8,810 bases of DNA. Source: Acidithiobacillus sp. (lineage in GTDB: Bacteria > Pseudomonadota > Gammaproteobacteria > Acidithiobacillales > Acidithiobacillaceae). Shown piece by piece: positions 1-5,216 of the stretch. How positions within the stretch are numbered: the stretch's first letter is position 1; the number at the start of each line of letters is the position of its first letter. Under the pieces are notes generated by a model that saw nothing but the letters and a program-made list of their open reading frames with translations, had not been told where the DNA came from and ran no database searches. The position numbers were made by a program, and so were the translations under genes. The DNA lies in contig DAIAVG010000050.1 in the NCBI GenBank assembly GCA_027445725.1, positions 1 through 8,810 of the forward strand, written 5' to 3'.

Positions 1-86
1 GGACCCTTTGTTTCTGGAATATTTCCGGTAGAAAATGATTTTCTGGGCAGAATGGTGCCGGATCCACCTGCCGTTTTAGGTCCAGG

Positions 87-115
87 AATAAAAAAGACGG
101 ACCAAAGGTCCGTCT
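87..115 (-). terminator. Leftward rho-independent terminator with no obvious gene
   Basis: A perfect 9-bp stem (95-103 with 107-115) closes a 3-nt loop. On the minus strand it is followed directly by a run of six T (plus-strand A tract 90-95), the classic intrinsic terminator form. On the plus strand the hairpin is followed by TAATAG with no T run, so it is directional. Any transcript it ends must come from the right on the minus strand, where only about 235 bases separate it from the ompR-like start. The stem and T tract are seen directly; the transcript is inferred. Confidence 0.6.
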
Positions 116-260
116 AATAGCCGCAAAACAACCGCTACAAAACTCGTATCGCAGCCCATCTGTCCGACATCTGAGATGGCTTGGACTGCCCGACTTATTC
201 GCTCCGCTCAATCTTTTGGTTTGGATACCGATGCTGCCTGTGGTGTATAGTGTATCCACC

Positions 261-282
261 ATATTTCGAGAATATTTCCGGA
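261..282 (+). promoter_or_regulatory. Tandem 11-bp repeats, candidate OmpR-family operator
   Basis: Two adjacent 11-mers, ATATTTCGAGA (261-271) and ATATTTCCGGA (272-282), match at 9 of 11 positions. OmpR/PhoB-family regulators bind head-to-tail direct repeats of about 10-11 bp, and the adjacent gene encodes such a regulator, so autoregulation is a reasonable inference. A related pair, TTTCTGG (11-17) and TTTCCGG (22-28), also spaced 11 bp, lies at the window start. If a transcript began near the TATAGT at 246-251, these repeats would lie over or just after its start, a repressing position. No binding is shown by sequence alone. Confidence 0.35.
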
Positions 283-351
283 AAACGTCTCCTCGTCGAG
301 GCAAAAGCGAGGATGCGGCAGTGCCTGTTTTCAGGATATTGCGAGGCTAGG

Positions 352-1035
352 ATGGCGGTCGTTTTAATAGTGGATGATGATCAGCGGCTTGCGGCGATGT
401 TACGGGAGTTTCTCCAGGCCCAGGGCTTCGCGGTGCTATTGGCGGCCAACGGGCAGCAGATGCGTCAGCAACTGGCGGCAGGGCCGGTGGATGTGATGGT
501 GCTCGACTGGATGTTGCCGGGACAGGATGGCATCAGCCTCGCCAAGGATCTGCGCAGGAAGGATGGAGGGCCTCCCATTCTTATGCTCTCGGCCCGTGGC
601 GAGGACGAAGAGCGTATTCTTGGGCTGGAAAGTGGTGTCGATGATTACCTGGCTAAGCCTTTTAATGCCCGGGAGTTGCTGGCACGTCTCCGGGCCTTGT
701 TACGCCGTAGCGGAAAAGATGAGGGGGGCGAAAAACTCTACTTTGGTGATTTCCATTTGCATATGGCCGAGCGACGGCTCTATCGCGGTGATGCGGAGGT
801 TGACGTGAATCCGGCGGAAATGGACCTGCTGCTGGTCTTCGCGCAGCGTCCACGGCGCATCCTGAGTCGCGATCTTTTGCTGCAATTATTGGGTGGTGAA
901 GGGGACGGGCGCTTCGATCGGAGCATAGATGTGCGGGTGACCCGTCTGCGCAAAATCATTGAAGAGAATCCCCGGCAACCGCGCTTTTTGCAGACAGAGC
1001 GTGGCGCCGGGTATCGGTTCATGCCTGTCCCATGA
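352..1035 (+). CDS. ompR: OmpR-type response regulator
   Basis: DNA-binding response regulator of the OmpR/PhoB family, 227 aa, cytoplasmic. The receiver domain occupies about residues 3-118: acidic pocket D8-D9-D10, phosphoacceptor D52 in VLDWMLPGQDG, switch residue S80, conserved K102 in AKPF, and the ADDY-like VDDY at 96-99. The C-terminal winged helix covers about 128-225; the recognition helix is around DRSIDVRVTRLRKII and the wing ends in GAGYRF. The sequence follows enteric OmpR closely in VDDDQRL, the PFNARELLARLRA stretch and the QPRFLQT region, so OmpR rather than PhoB is the nearest relative I recognise. The ATG at 352 is chosen because GAGG (343-346) precedes it by 5 nt and the protein then starts directly on the first receiver strand. 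A longer in-frame reading from TTG 181 adds 57 unrelated residues. It overlaps the kinase gene by ATGA, so the pair is translationally coupled. Confidence 0.92.
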   Translation: MAVVLIVDDDQRLAAMLREFLQAQGFAVLLAANGQQMRQQLAAGPVDVMVLDWMLPGQDGISLAKDLRRKDGGPPILMLSARGEDEERILGLESGVDDYLAKPFNARELLARLRALLRRSGKDEGGEKLYFGDFHLHMAERRLYRGDAEVDVNPAEMDLLLVFAQRPRRILSRDLLLQLLGGEGDGRFDRSIDVRVTRLRKIIEENPRQPRFLQTERGAGYRFMPVP

Positions 1036-2327
1036 GTCTGTGGCGCGGACGCAGCCTGTTTTCGCAAACGGCTTGGACCTTAGGGATGGGCATTGTTGTT
1101 CTGCAGATTCTGACCTTGGTGATCATTGTAGCTACGGTGCTATATCCGCTGGCCGAGCGCTCGGCGGAGGACCTGGCAGGTTTGATTGTGATCAGTGCGA
1201 AAACCTATGCCGAACTGTCTCCGCAAGAGCGCCCCGCTTTTTTAGCCAGCCTGCGGGCCGACAATGGGGTAGAAATTGCCGCGCATCTGGATCGTTCTAT
1301 AAAGCATACCCATGGGCATATATACGGCTGGTTGCTCAGTCGTGCCCTGGCCAGACGCTTAGGAGAACCCGTGCGTGTGGATGTTTTGGGCGGGAGCGTG
1401 CGTACGTTTTGGGTGCCGGTTACTGTTTCCGGACAAACGGTTTGGGTACATTTTGACCGAGGGCGGTTGGCCTCGTCTCTGCCCATCGCCATGATTTTTG
1501 TGCTGGCTTTTTCAACACTCGCACTGTTGGTGCTGACGATGATTCTGGTACGCCGGGTATTACGGCCTCTCGGGGTGATTTCAGAGGCATTGCGTGGATC
1601 GTTAAAGGCACCGCTGCCGAGTTTGCCGCGTGGCGGTGCTTATGAGTTCCAGAATATCCTCAATATTTTCGCTAATCTGCGGACCCGTTTGCAGGCGATG
1701 ATTAATCATCAGTCGTTGTTGCTGACCGGGATTTCCCATGATCTGCGTTCACCGCTGGCGCGCCTGCGTATGGCCTGGGAGCTGTTGCCGGAGACTACGC
1801 CGCAGCGTCTTCGGGACGGCATGCTGCAGGATATGGAGCGGATGGATGAGTTGCTGGCCCAATCTCTTGCGCTGGGTCGCGGTATGGCGGCGAAAGTGGC
1901 GGATTTTGATCTGATGGTATTGCTGGCCGAAGTGGGCGCGGATTTCGAGCGGGAGGGCGGCCACTGGGAGGCAACATTACCGCGTCGTTATCCCTTCCGG
2001 GGAGACCGGGAGGCTTTGCGCCGTCTGTTGTCCAATCTGTTGGATAATGCTTTGCGCTATGGTGGCGGGAGGGTGACGGCAGAGTTTCAGAAAACGCCGG
2101 GGTATCTCCTGTTACGTCTGTGCGATGCTGGCTCGGGGATTCCGGAGGCGGATCTGGAGAAAGTTTTTGAGCCGTTCATTCGTCTGGATGACGCGCGAGG
2201 GCATAGTGAGGGCAGTGGCCTTGGTCTGGCGATTGCCCGTCAGTTGGCGGAGGCACAGGGGATGCGCCTGCGCTTATTCAATTCCGCCGGTGGCGGGCTC
2301 TGTGCGGAGTTGTCCTGGGCCGTGTAG
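1032..2327 (+). CDS. envZ: EnvZ-type sensor histidine kinase
   Basis: Membrane sensor kinase of 431 aa, close in length to E. coli EnvZ (about 450), and presumed partner of the regulator it overlaps. Order: short cytoplasmic N-terminus; TM1 about 16-38; periplasmic domain about 39-148; TM2 about 150-173; HAMP linker about 174-226. The dimerisation/phosphoacceptor helix has H236 in GISHDLRSPLARLRMA. The ATPase domain follows, with N box N335 and N339 (SNLLDNALRYG), G1 DAGSGI (365-370), F box FEPF (379-382) and G2 GSGLGLA (394-400). All catalytic motifs are intact. The periplasmic part holds a histidine cluster HTHGH (92-96) that could be protonated or bind metal; this is inference. The ATG at 1032 is inside the regulator's last codons. 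The stimulus cannot be read from the sequence; envelope, pH or osmotic sensing is suggested by family only. Confidence 0.9.
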   Translation: MSLWRGRSLFSQTAWTLGMGIVVLQILTLVIIVATVLYPLAERSAEDLAGLIVISAKTYAELSPQERPAFLASLRADNGVEIAAHLDRSIKHTHGHIYGWLLSRALARRLGEPVRVDVLGGSVRTFWVPVTVSGQTVWVHFDRGRLASSLPIAMIFVLAFSTLALLVLTMILVRRVLRPLGVISEALRGSLKAPLPSLPRGGAYEFQNILNIFANLRTRLQAMINHQSLLLTGISHDLRSPLARLRMAWELLPETTPQRLRDGMLQDMERMDELLAQSLALGRGMAAKVADFDLMVLLAEVGADFEREGGHWEATLPRRYPFRGDREALRRLLSNLLDNALRYGGGRVTAEFQKTPGYLLLRLCDAGSGIPEADLEKVFEPFIRLDDARGHSEGSGLGLAIARQLAEAQGMRLRLFNSAGGGLCAELSWAV

Positions 2328-2376
2328 CGCCCGCAAGCACCTGGGTCGGCGCGGTAATGTGCTCGTGAAGATGGCC

Positions 2377-2382
2377 TATACT
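2377..2382 (+). promoter_or_regulatory. Candidate -10 box for slp
   Basis: TATACT matches the sigma-70 -10 consensus at 5 of 6 positions and sits 31 nt before the slp start. A transcript would begin near 2389, giving a leader of about 25 nt that carries the Shine-Dalgarno sequence. No good -35 hexamer is present at 16-18 nt upstream, so an activator may be needed or transcription may also come from the ompR/envZ operon; no terminator separates envZ from it. Confidence 0.4.
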
Positions 2383-2413
2383 GTGAACGATGGCGATGCT
2401 GCAGGAGGGGGCT

Positions 2414-2950
2414 ATGAACATATTGAAGGCATTGACGGGGGTGATCGCGGCGATAGCTTTGGGGGGGTGCGCAACGGTTACGCCGGTGAGTGGACAGTTC
2501 CCGCCCATTACACCGCATCAGGCGCAGACGGGTGCCGAAAACGGAAAGCTGGTGCGCTGGGGGGGCACGCTGATTCAGGCGCAGCCGAAGGCTCAGGAGA
2601 CGTGTTTTACGGTAATGGCGCTGCCACTGCGTCAGGATGGGCGGCCTTATCTGGGTCAGAAAAAGTTCGATGAAGGGCGATTTATCGCCTGTGCTCCAGG
2701 GTTCTATGACCCGGTGCTCTACGCGGCGGGGCGGGAGCTTACCTTTGTGGGTACAGTGACCGGGGTGGAGGTGGAAAAGATTGGAGGATACGAGTATCCC
2801 TACCCAAATCTGCAAGCCAGTACCGTGTATTTGTGGCCGGTGGAAGAACCTGAACCGACCACGAGTACGGTCTTTATCAACGGGGGCTGGTATGGCGGTC
2901 CTTGGGGACCTTGGGGTTGGTGGGGAGGCCCAGGCTGGAGATGGCGTTAA
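2414..2950 (+). CDS. slp: Slp family outer-membrane lipoprotein
   Basis: Predicted lipoprotein of 178 aa. The N-terminus (MNILKALTGVIAAIALGGC) is a type II signal with lipobox LGGC. Cys19 would be lipidated, and Ala at +2 favours sorting to the outer membrane. The mature part follows the Slp family (E. coli Slp, starvation/stationary-phase inducible): the VRWGGTLIQ strand, VMALPL, GRFIACAPGFYDPVLY and the TFVGTVTGVE strand. The C-terminal 22 residues are very rich in Gly, Trp and Pro; a Trp/Tyr-rich tail is also known in Slp. The molecular function of the family is not established; envelope protection under acid or starvation stress is often suggested. The ATG at 2414 is preferred over ATG 2390 because AGGAGGGG (2403-2410) lies directly before it and the shorter form begins at once with the signal peptide. 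A terminator follows. Confidence 0.85.
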   Translation: MNILKALTGVIAAIALGGCATVTPVSGQFPPITPHQAQTGAENGKLVRWGGTLIQAQPKAQETCFTVMALPLRQDGRPYLGQKKFDEGRFIACAPGFYDPVLYAAGRELTFVGTVTGVEVEKIGGYEYPYPNLQASTVYLWPVEEPEPTTSTVFINGGWYGGPWGPWGWWGGPGWRWR

Positions 2951-2960
2951 TCCCTGATGG

Positions 2961-2994
2961 TCTGCCCGGTCTTGCTTAGGGCGGGCAGATTCCT
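2961..2994 (+). terminator. Probable terminator after slp
   Basis: A perfect 8-bp G+C-rich stem (TCTGCCCG 2961-2968 with CGGGCAGA 2982-2989) encloses a 13-nt loop and is followed by TTCCTT, a weak T tract. It lies 10 nt after the slp stop codon. The stem is clear, but the imperfect T tract means termination may be partial. Confidence 0.55.
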
Positions 2995-3000
2995 TATTAT
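2972..3000 (+). promoter_or_regulatory. Candidate tRNA-Leu promoter inside slp terminator
   Basis: TTGCTT (2972-2977), a 17-nt spacer, then TATTAT (2995-3000) form a plausible sigma-70 promoter. The -10 box matches consensus at 5 of 6 positions, the -35 at 3 of 6. Initiation near 3007 would leave about a 9-nt leader before the tRNA 5' end. The -35 box lies in the loop of the preceding terminator hairpin, so the two signals overlap. Confidence 0.45.
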
Positions 3001-3015
3001 GTTCGCTGGTATTTT

Positions 3016-3102
3016 GCCGGGATGGCGGAACTGGTAGACGCGCCGGACTCAAAATCCGGTGGTGGTGACATCGTGTCGGTTCGAGTCCGACTCTCGGTAC
3101 CA
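3016..3102 (+). tRNA. tRNA-Leu (anticodon CAA)
   Basis: An 87-nt class II tRNA with a long variable arm, as expected for leucine. The acceptor stem GCCGGGA (3016-3022) pairs with TCTCGGT (3092-3098) with two G-T wobbles, followed by discriminator A3099 and encoded CCA (3100-3102). The anticodon stem CCGGA/TCCGG encloses loop CTCAAAA with anticodon CAA at 3050-3052, reading UUG codons. The T arm is GTCGG, TTCGAGT, CCGAC. The D arm contains the GGTAGAC motif typical of tRNA-Leu. Structure and identity are read directly from the sequence; it appears intact and functional. Confidence 0.97.
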
Positions 3103-3113
3103 AAAAACTGAAG

Positions 3114-3138
3114 AAGCCCGGTTCTGCCGGGTTTTTTT
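3114..3138 (+). terminator. Strong terminator after tRNA-Leu
   Basis: Stem AAGCCCGG (3114-3121) pairs with CCGGGTTT (3127-3134) around a 5-nt loop, with one G-T wobble, and is followed by a continuous T run to 3138. It starts 12 nt after the tRNA CCA end, giving a short monocistronic tRNA precursor. Confidence 0.9.
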
Positions 3139-3183
3139 GTAGCCATTTTTTTCCGTTTTCTTTCACGGAGCTAGGGGGTTGGC

Positions 3184-3699
3184 ATGGCGATGCGGCGGCG
3201 GTTGACGTGGTTGGCGGTGGCAGCAGGTGCGGTGGCGACGCTGCCGCTTGGCGGATGTGTGGCGCTCGTTGCAGCTGGAGCTGGCGGCGGGGCGGTAGCT
3301 TATGTGGAGAACGGCGGGGTTGCCAATTTCTACGCGTTTTACCCGACCTCGGTGAATCAGGTCAGTGCGGCATCACGGGCGGCATTCGGGGAAATGGGCA
3401 TTCGCTATAACGGTGAAATCCGCAAGCGTCCTTCTGAGTATTTGATAGAAGGTACTACCCAAGAGGGACAGACGGTCAAGGTGATGCTGACGTCCATGGC
3501 GACGGATGTTACCAAGGCCAATATCCGCATTGGGACTTTTGGCGACAAGCCGATGTCTTTGCAGTTCCAAAAACTTCTTTCGCAGCGGTTGGGGATGACT
3601 GCCAGTGCTGAAGCCCCGGCGGGAGCGGTGTTGCCCCCAGCCGGCAGCCAGTCGACGGCACCGCAGCCGCCTCAACAACAAACCATTCCACTACAGTGA
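3184..3699 (+). CDS. DUF3568-like lipoprotein
   Basis: Predicted small lipoprotein of 171 aa, function unknown. The signal is Arg-rich (MAMRRR), then hydrophobic, ending in lipobox LGGC with Cys25; the residue after it is Val, which does not suggest inner-membrane retention. A Gly/Ala-rich stretch (about 26-38) leads into a single globular domain (about 42-138): VANFYAFYPTSVNQVSAASR, then EMGI, then strands ending in VKVMLTS and ANIRIGTFGD. This pattern of a helix after Y-x-x-x-V-x-x-A, then alternating strands, is what I recognise as DUF3568. The last 30 residues are a Pro/Gln/Ala-rich, probably unstructured tail. The ATG at 3184 follows AGGGGG (3173-3178) by 5 nt; ATG 3190 would also give a valid signal. 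No clear promoter is visible between it and the tRNA terminator, so read-through is possible. The domain assignment is from memory and moderately sure. Confidence 0.75.
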   Translation: MAMRRRLTWLAVAAGAVATLPLGGCVALVAAGAGGGAVAYVENGGVANFYAFYPTSVNQVSAASRAAFGEMGIRYNGEIRKRPSEYLIEGTTQEGQTVKVMLTSMATDVTKANIRIGTFGDKPMSLQFQKLLSQRLGMTASAEAPAGAVLPPAGSQSTAPQPPQQQTIPLQ

Positions 3700-3751
3700 C
3701 CCTCCTTCCTTGGGGGTGGACCCGCTTTATCTGGCACTTATTCTGATTTTA

Positions 3752-3877
3752 GCGGAAGCGTCGAATGGGCTTACTCGGCGCCGTGTATCCAGATCGGACT
3801 TTTTCGTCGGAAAGGCGGGAGCTGCGGAGTGTCTGGAAACGGCGCATGGGTTTGGTTATCGCCTGAGCCTGTCTTAG
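3752..3877 (+). pseudogene. Relic of an OmpR/PhoB-family response regulator C-terminus
   Basis: This stretch reads as the end of a response regulator effector domain, but in broken frames. In one frame 3752-3775 gives AEASNGLT, matching the E-x-SN-x-L segment before the recognition helix. After an out-of-frame stretch, 3787-3813 gives IQIGLFRRK, matching the usual VHIGRLRRK recognition helix. A single-base shift then leads to GAAECLETAHGFGYRLSLS and stop TAG (3818-3877), matching the family ending ETVRGxGYRL. The N-terminal receiver and most of the effector domain are absent. It resembles the QseB/PmrA branch more than the intact OmpR-like protein upstream. No start or ribosome site fits. The motif order across three segments makes chance unlikely, but the call is by eye. 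It ends immediately before the exbB Pho box. Confidence 0.6.
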
Positions 3878-3887
3878 AAAAATGTCA

Positions 3888-3943
3888 TTGATGTAAAATT
3901 GTCATAAAAGGTTCATAAAACTGTCACATTGATTTGTTATGGT
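3888..3943 (+). promoter_or_regulatory. Pho box and promoter of exbB-exbD-tonB-phosphoesterase
   Basis: Three consecutive 11-bp units, TTGTCATAAAA (3899-3909), GGTTCATAAAA (3910-3920) and CTGTCACATTG (3921-3931), match the PhoB-binding repeat (TGTCAT plus an A/T-rich tetramer, 11-bp period). A degenerate fourth unit in phase precedes them (3888-3898). The last TGTCAC ends at 3927; exactly 10 nt later lies TATGGT (3938-3943), preceded by TG-n (3935-3937), an extended -10. There is no -35 hexamer; the Pho unit takes its place, as in PhoB-activated promoters such as E. coli phoA. Transcription would start near 3950, leaving a short leader with the exbB ribosome site. The element is seen directly; PhoB control is inferred from the well-known consensus. 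Confidence 0.82.
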
Positions 3944-3972
3944 AGCTTCTTCGTTTGAAGAGGGACACTCCC

Positions 3973-4614
3973 ATGAACCTGCAATATCTCATTCATCTCG
4001 CCAACTATTCAGATGGCGTTCTTTACGTACTCGGTATTCTGCTGCTGGTTGAGCTGGCGGTGATGGTAGACCGCTTTTGGTACCTGCGGCGCACCATTCT
4101 GCGCGGATTGGTGTTCGTACAGGAGCTGGGCAGCCACGGTCGACTGGATCGTGAAACGCTTAATAAAATGACTGAAAGCGCCGGAGACCTGCCAGAAGCT
4201 ACTTTGCTGCGAATGGCCGCTTCCCATCACGGACAGGTCAAGGGCGAAGCCCTCGCCAGCCGTCTCGAAGAAAGCGTGCTGGTGTTGGCGCCGCAACTGG
4301 ATCGCCGCCTGTGGTTGCTGGACACTATCATCACCTTAGCGCCGCTGCTGGGTTTGTTCGGCACGATCGTCGGTATGTTCCACGCCTTTTCGGTGCTGGC
4401 CGCTCCGGGACACGCGCCTACGGCGGTCACTGGTGGCGTGGCTGACGCGCTGGTCGCCACGGCAACGGGTCTGTTTATCGCCATGCTCGGTCTGGTGGCC
4501 TTCAATGCCTTCAACAATCAAGTGCGGCAGATTCTCCTGCAACTGGATTTCCGTAAAAACCATGCTGCTCAATCGGATGGACGGTCAACCCATGATGACG
4601 CCGGACAACAGTGA
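3973..4614 (+). CDS. exbB: ExbB-like TonB energiser proton channel subunit
   Basis: MotA/TolQ/ExbB-family inner-membrane protein, 213 aa (E. coli ExbB is about 244). With ExbD it forms the proton channel that powers TonB. TM1 is about 16-35, followed by a cytoplasmic domain (about 40-112). TM2 is about 117-140 with the family motif LAPLLGLFGTIVGMFHAF, and TM3 about 156-182 with ADALVATATGLFIAMLGLVAFNAF. The small residues and Thr/Ser that line the pore (T131, T164) are present. The C-terminus is short and hydrophilic. ATG 3973 is chosen because GAGGG (3960-3964) precedes it by 8 nt; a TTG at 3955 is only about 5 nt from the predicted transcript start. First gene after the Pho box; exbD follows after 42 nt. 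TolQ is the alternative, but neighbouring tonB and the absence of tolA/tolB favour ExbB. Confidence 0.9.
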   Translation: MNLQYLIHLANYSDGVLYVLGILLLVELAVMVDRFWYLRRTILRGLVFVQELGSHGRLDRETLNKMTESAGDLPEATLLRMAASHHGQVKGEALASRLEESVLVLAPQLDRRLWLLDTIITLAPLLGLFGTIVGMFHAFSVLAAPGHAPTAVTGGVADALVATATGLFIAMLGLVAFNAFNNQVRQILLQLDFRKNHAAQSDGRSTHDDAGQQ

Positions 4615-4656
4615 TAAGCAGCGCAGTGAAGTGTTGTCCGTGGCGAGGGCCAGTTG

Positions 4657-5058
4657 ATGGAGCGCCGTTACTTCGAGCAGAAGAAGGGCCGGGTGGAGAT
4701 CATCCCCATGATCGACATCATGCTCTTCCTGCTGGTGTTTTTTATCATGATCACGCTGCAAATGATCCCCGATAAGGGGCTGAATTTGCAGCTTCCTGCC
4801 TCCAGTCAGGCGCAGCAGCTTCCGCGTCCGCACTACACCATCAATATCGATAAGGATGGATCGGTGAATGTGAAGGGGCATCACTATGATCTCGATGGCC
4901 TGCAGAAAATGCTCGCCGCTGATGGTGATCCCAGTAAGACCCAGATCACCATCGCTGCCGACAAGGGGGTGCCCTTTCAAGACTTCGTCCATGTGATGGA
5001 TCGCTGTCAGAAGGCTGGGGTGAGTGATATCGGGATTGCCGCGAAGGCGAGTAGTTAG
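4657..5058 (+). CDS. exbD: ExbD-like TonB energiser subunit
   Basis: ExbD/TolR-family protein of 133 aa with one membrane helix; a dimer sits in the ExbB pore and carries the proton-binding aspartate. After a short basic cytoplasmic start comes the hallmark segment VEIIPMIDIMLFLLVFFIM (13-31), where D20 corresponds to the essential Asp25 of E. coli ExbD. The periplasmic domain (about 45-133) has the usual pattern: a strand of the form YTINIDKDGSVNVKG, a helix, ITIAADKGVPFQDFVHVMDRCQKAGVSDI in two parts, and a final strand IGIAAKA. ATG 4657 lies 7 nt after GAGGG (4645-4649); an overlapping TTG at 4654 would add one residue. Same operon as exbB (42-nt gap). Confidence 0.9.
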   Translation: MERRYFEQKKGRVEIIPMIDIMLFLLVFFIMITLQMIPDKGLNLQLPASSQAQQLPRPHYTINIDKDGSVNVKGHHYDLDGLQKMLAADGDPSKTQITIAADKGVPFQDFVHVMDRCQKAGVSDIGIAAKASS

Positions 5059-5199
5059 GAAAAATACCTATTATATCGTATGAGCAACTAGACTGATCGG
5101 CGCAAAAAAATCTGATTATTAGGGGATCTTCTCAAAAGACCACCCTTTCGCACTGGCTGAATTTTTTGTCAGGGTTGAGCGTCGAAAACGTAATTTGAT

Positions 5200-5216
5200 G
5201 AGGAAGATAATCGTTG
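5200..5216 (+). promoter_or_regulatory. Ribosome site fixing a TTG start for tonB
   Basis: GAGGAAG (5200-5206) lies 7 nt before TTG 5214. An in-frame TAA at 5208-5210 rules out any earlier start, and the next in-frame ATG is past the membrane anchor, so TTG is the only start that yields a usable TonB. An ATG at 5198 is in another frame and stops after 11 codons. Confidence 0.8.

Larger units (their letters stand above)
1..351. other. Non-coding region upstream of ompR-like gene
   Basis: No convincing gene is visible here. One forward frame is open from base 1 to a TAA-TAG double stop at 115-120 (about 38 codons) and could be the tail of a gene entering from the left, but I recognise nothing in it and it reads through a terminator hairpin. 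The region contains a leftward terminator (87-115) and an imperfect inverted repeat, AGCC-C-ATCT at 153-161 with AGATGGCT at 174-181. It also holds a small palindrome (AGAAAA at 30-35 with TTTTCT at 39-44), a 7-bp inverted repeat TGGATAC/GTATCCA (222-228, 252-258), and the 12-mer GAATATTTCCGG at 17-28 repeated at 270-281. A possible forward promoter is TTGGAT (221-226), 19 nt, TATAGT (246-251). The spacer is long, so this is weak. Confidence 0.6.

Noticed and set aside
181..351. N-terminal extension of the response regulator from TTG 181
   Set aside because: The 57 extra residues match nothing in the family, which begins at the first receiver strand, and ATG 352 has a good ribosome site.
2125..2673. 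Long forward frame bridging envZ and slp
   Set aside because: Out-of-frame overlap of two well-supported genes with Gly/Ala-rich random composition.
3016..3102. tRNA-Leu as an integration site for a mobile element
   Set aside because: No second copy of the tRNA 3' end, no integrase and no flanking element is seen in the window.
2240..3166. 308-residue open frame on the minus strand, antisense to envZ end, slp and tRNA-Leu
   Set aside because: Its PRVGLEPTRCHHHRILSPAR stretch is simply the reverse translation of tRNA-Leu, a well-known annotation artefact, and the rest is antisense to a clear lipoprotein gene.
3605..3877. 90-residue open frame overlapping the DUF3568-like gene
   Set aside because: Only its last part is meaningful, as a response-regulator relic; the first part is an out-of-frame copy of the lipoprotein tail, and no ribosome site precedes it.
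5059..5213. Terminator or separate promoter between exbD and tonB
   Set aside because: Hairpins here have stems of only about 4 bp with no T run after them, and the TTGTCA-N17-CGTAAT pair would place the transcript start on the ribosome site; not supported.
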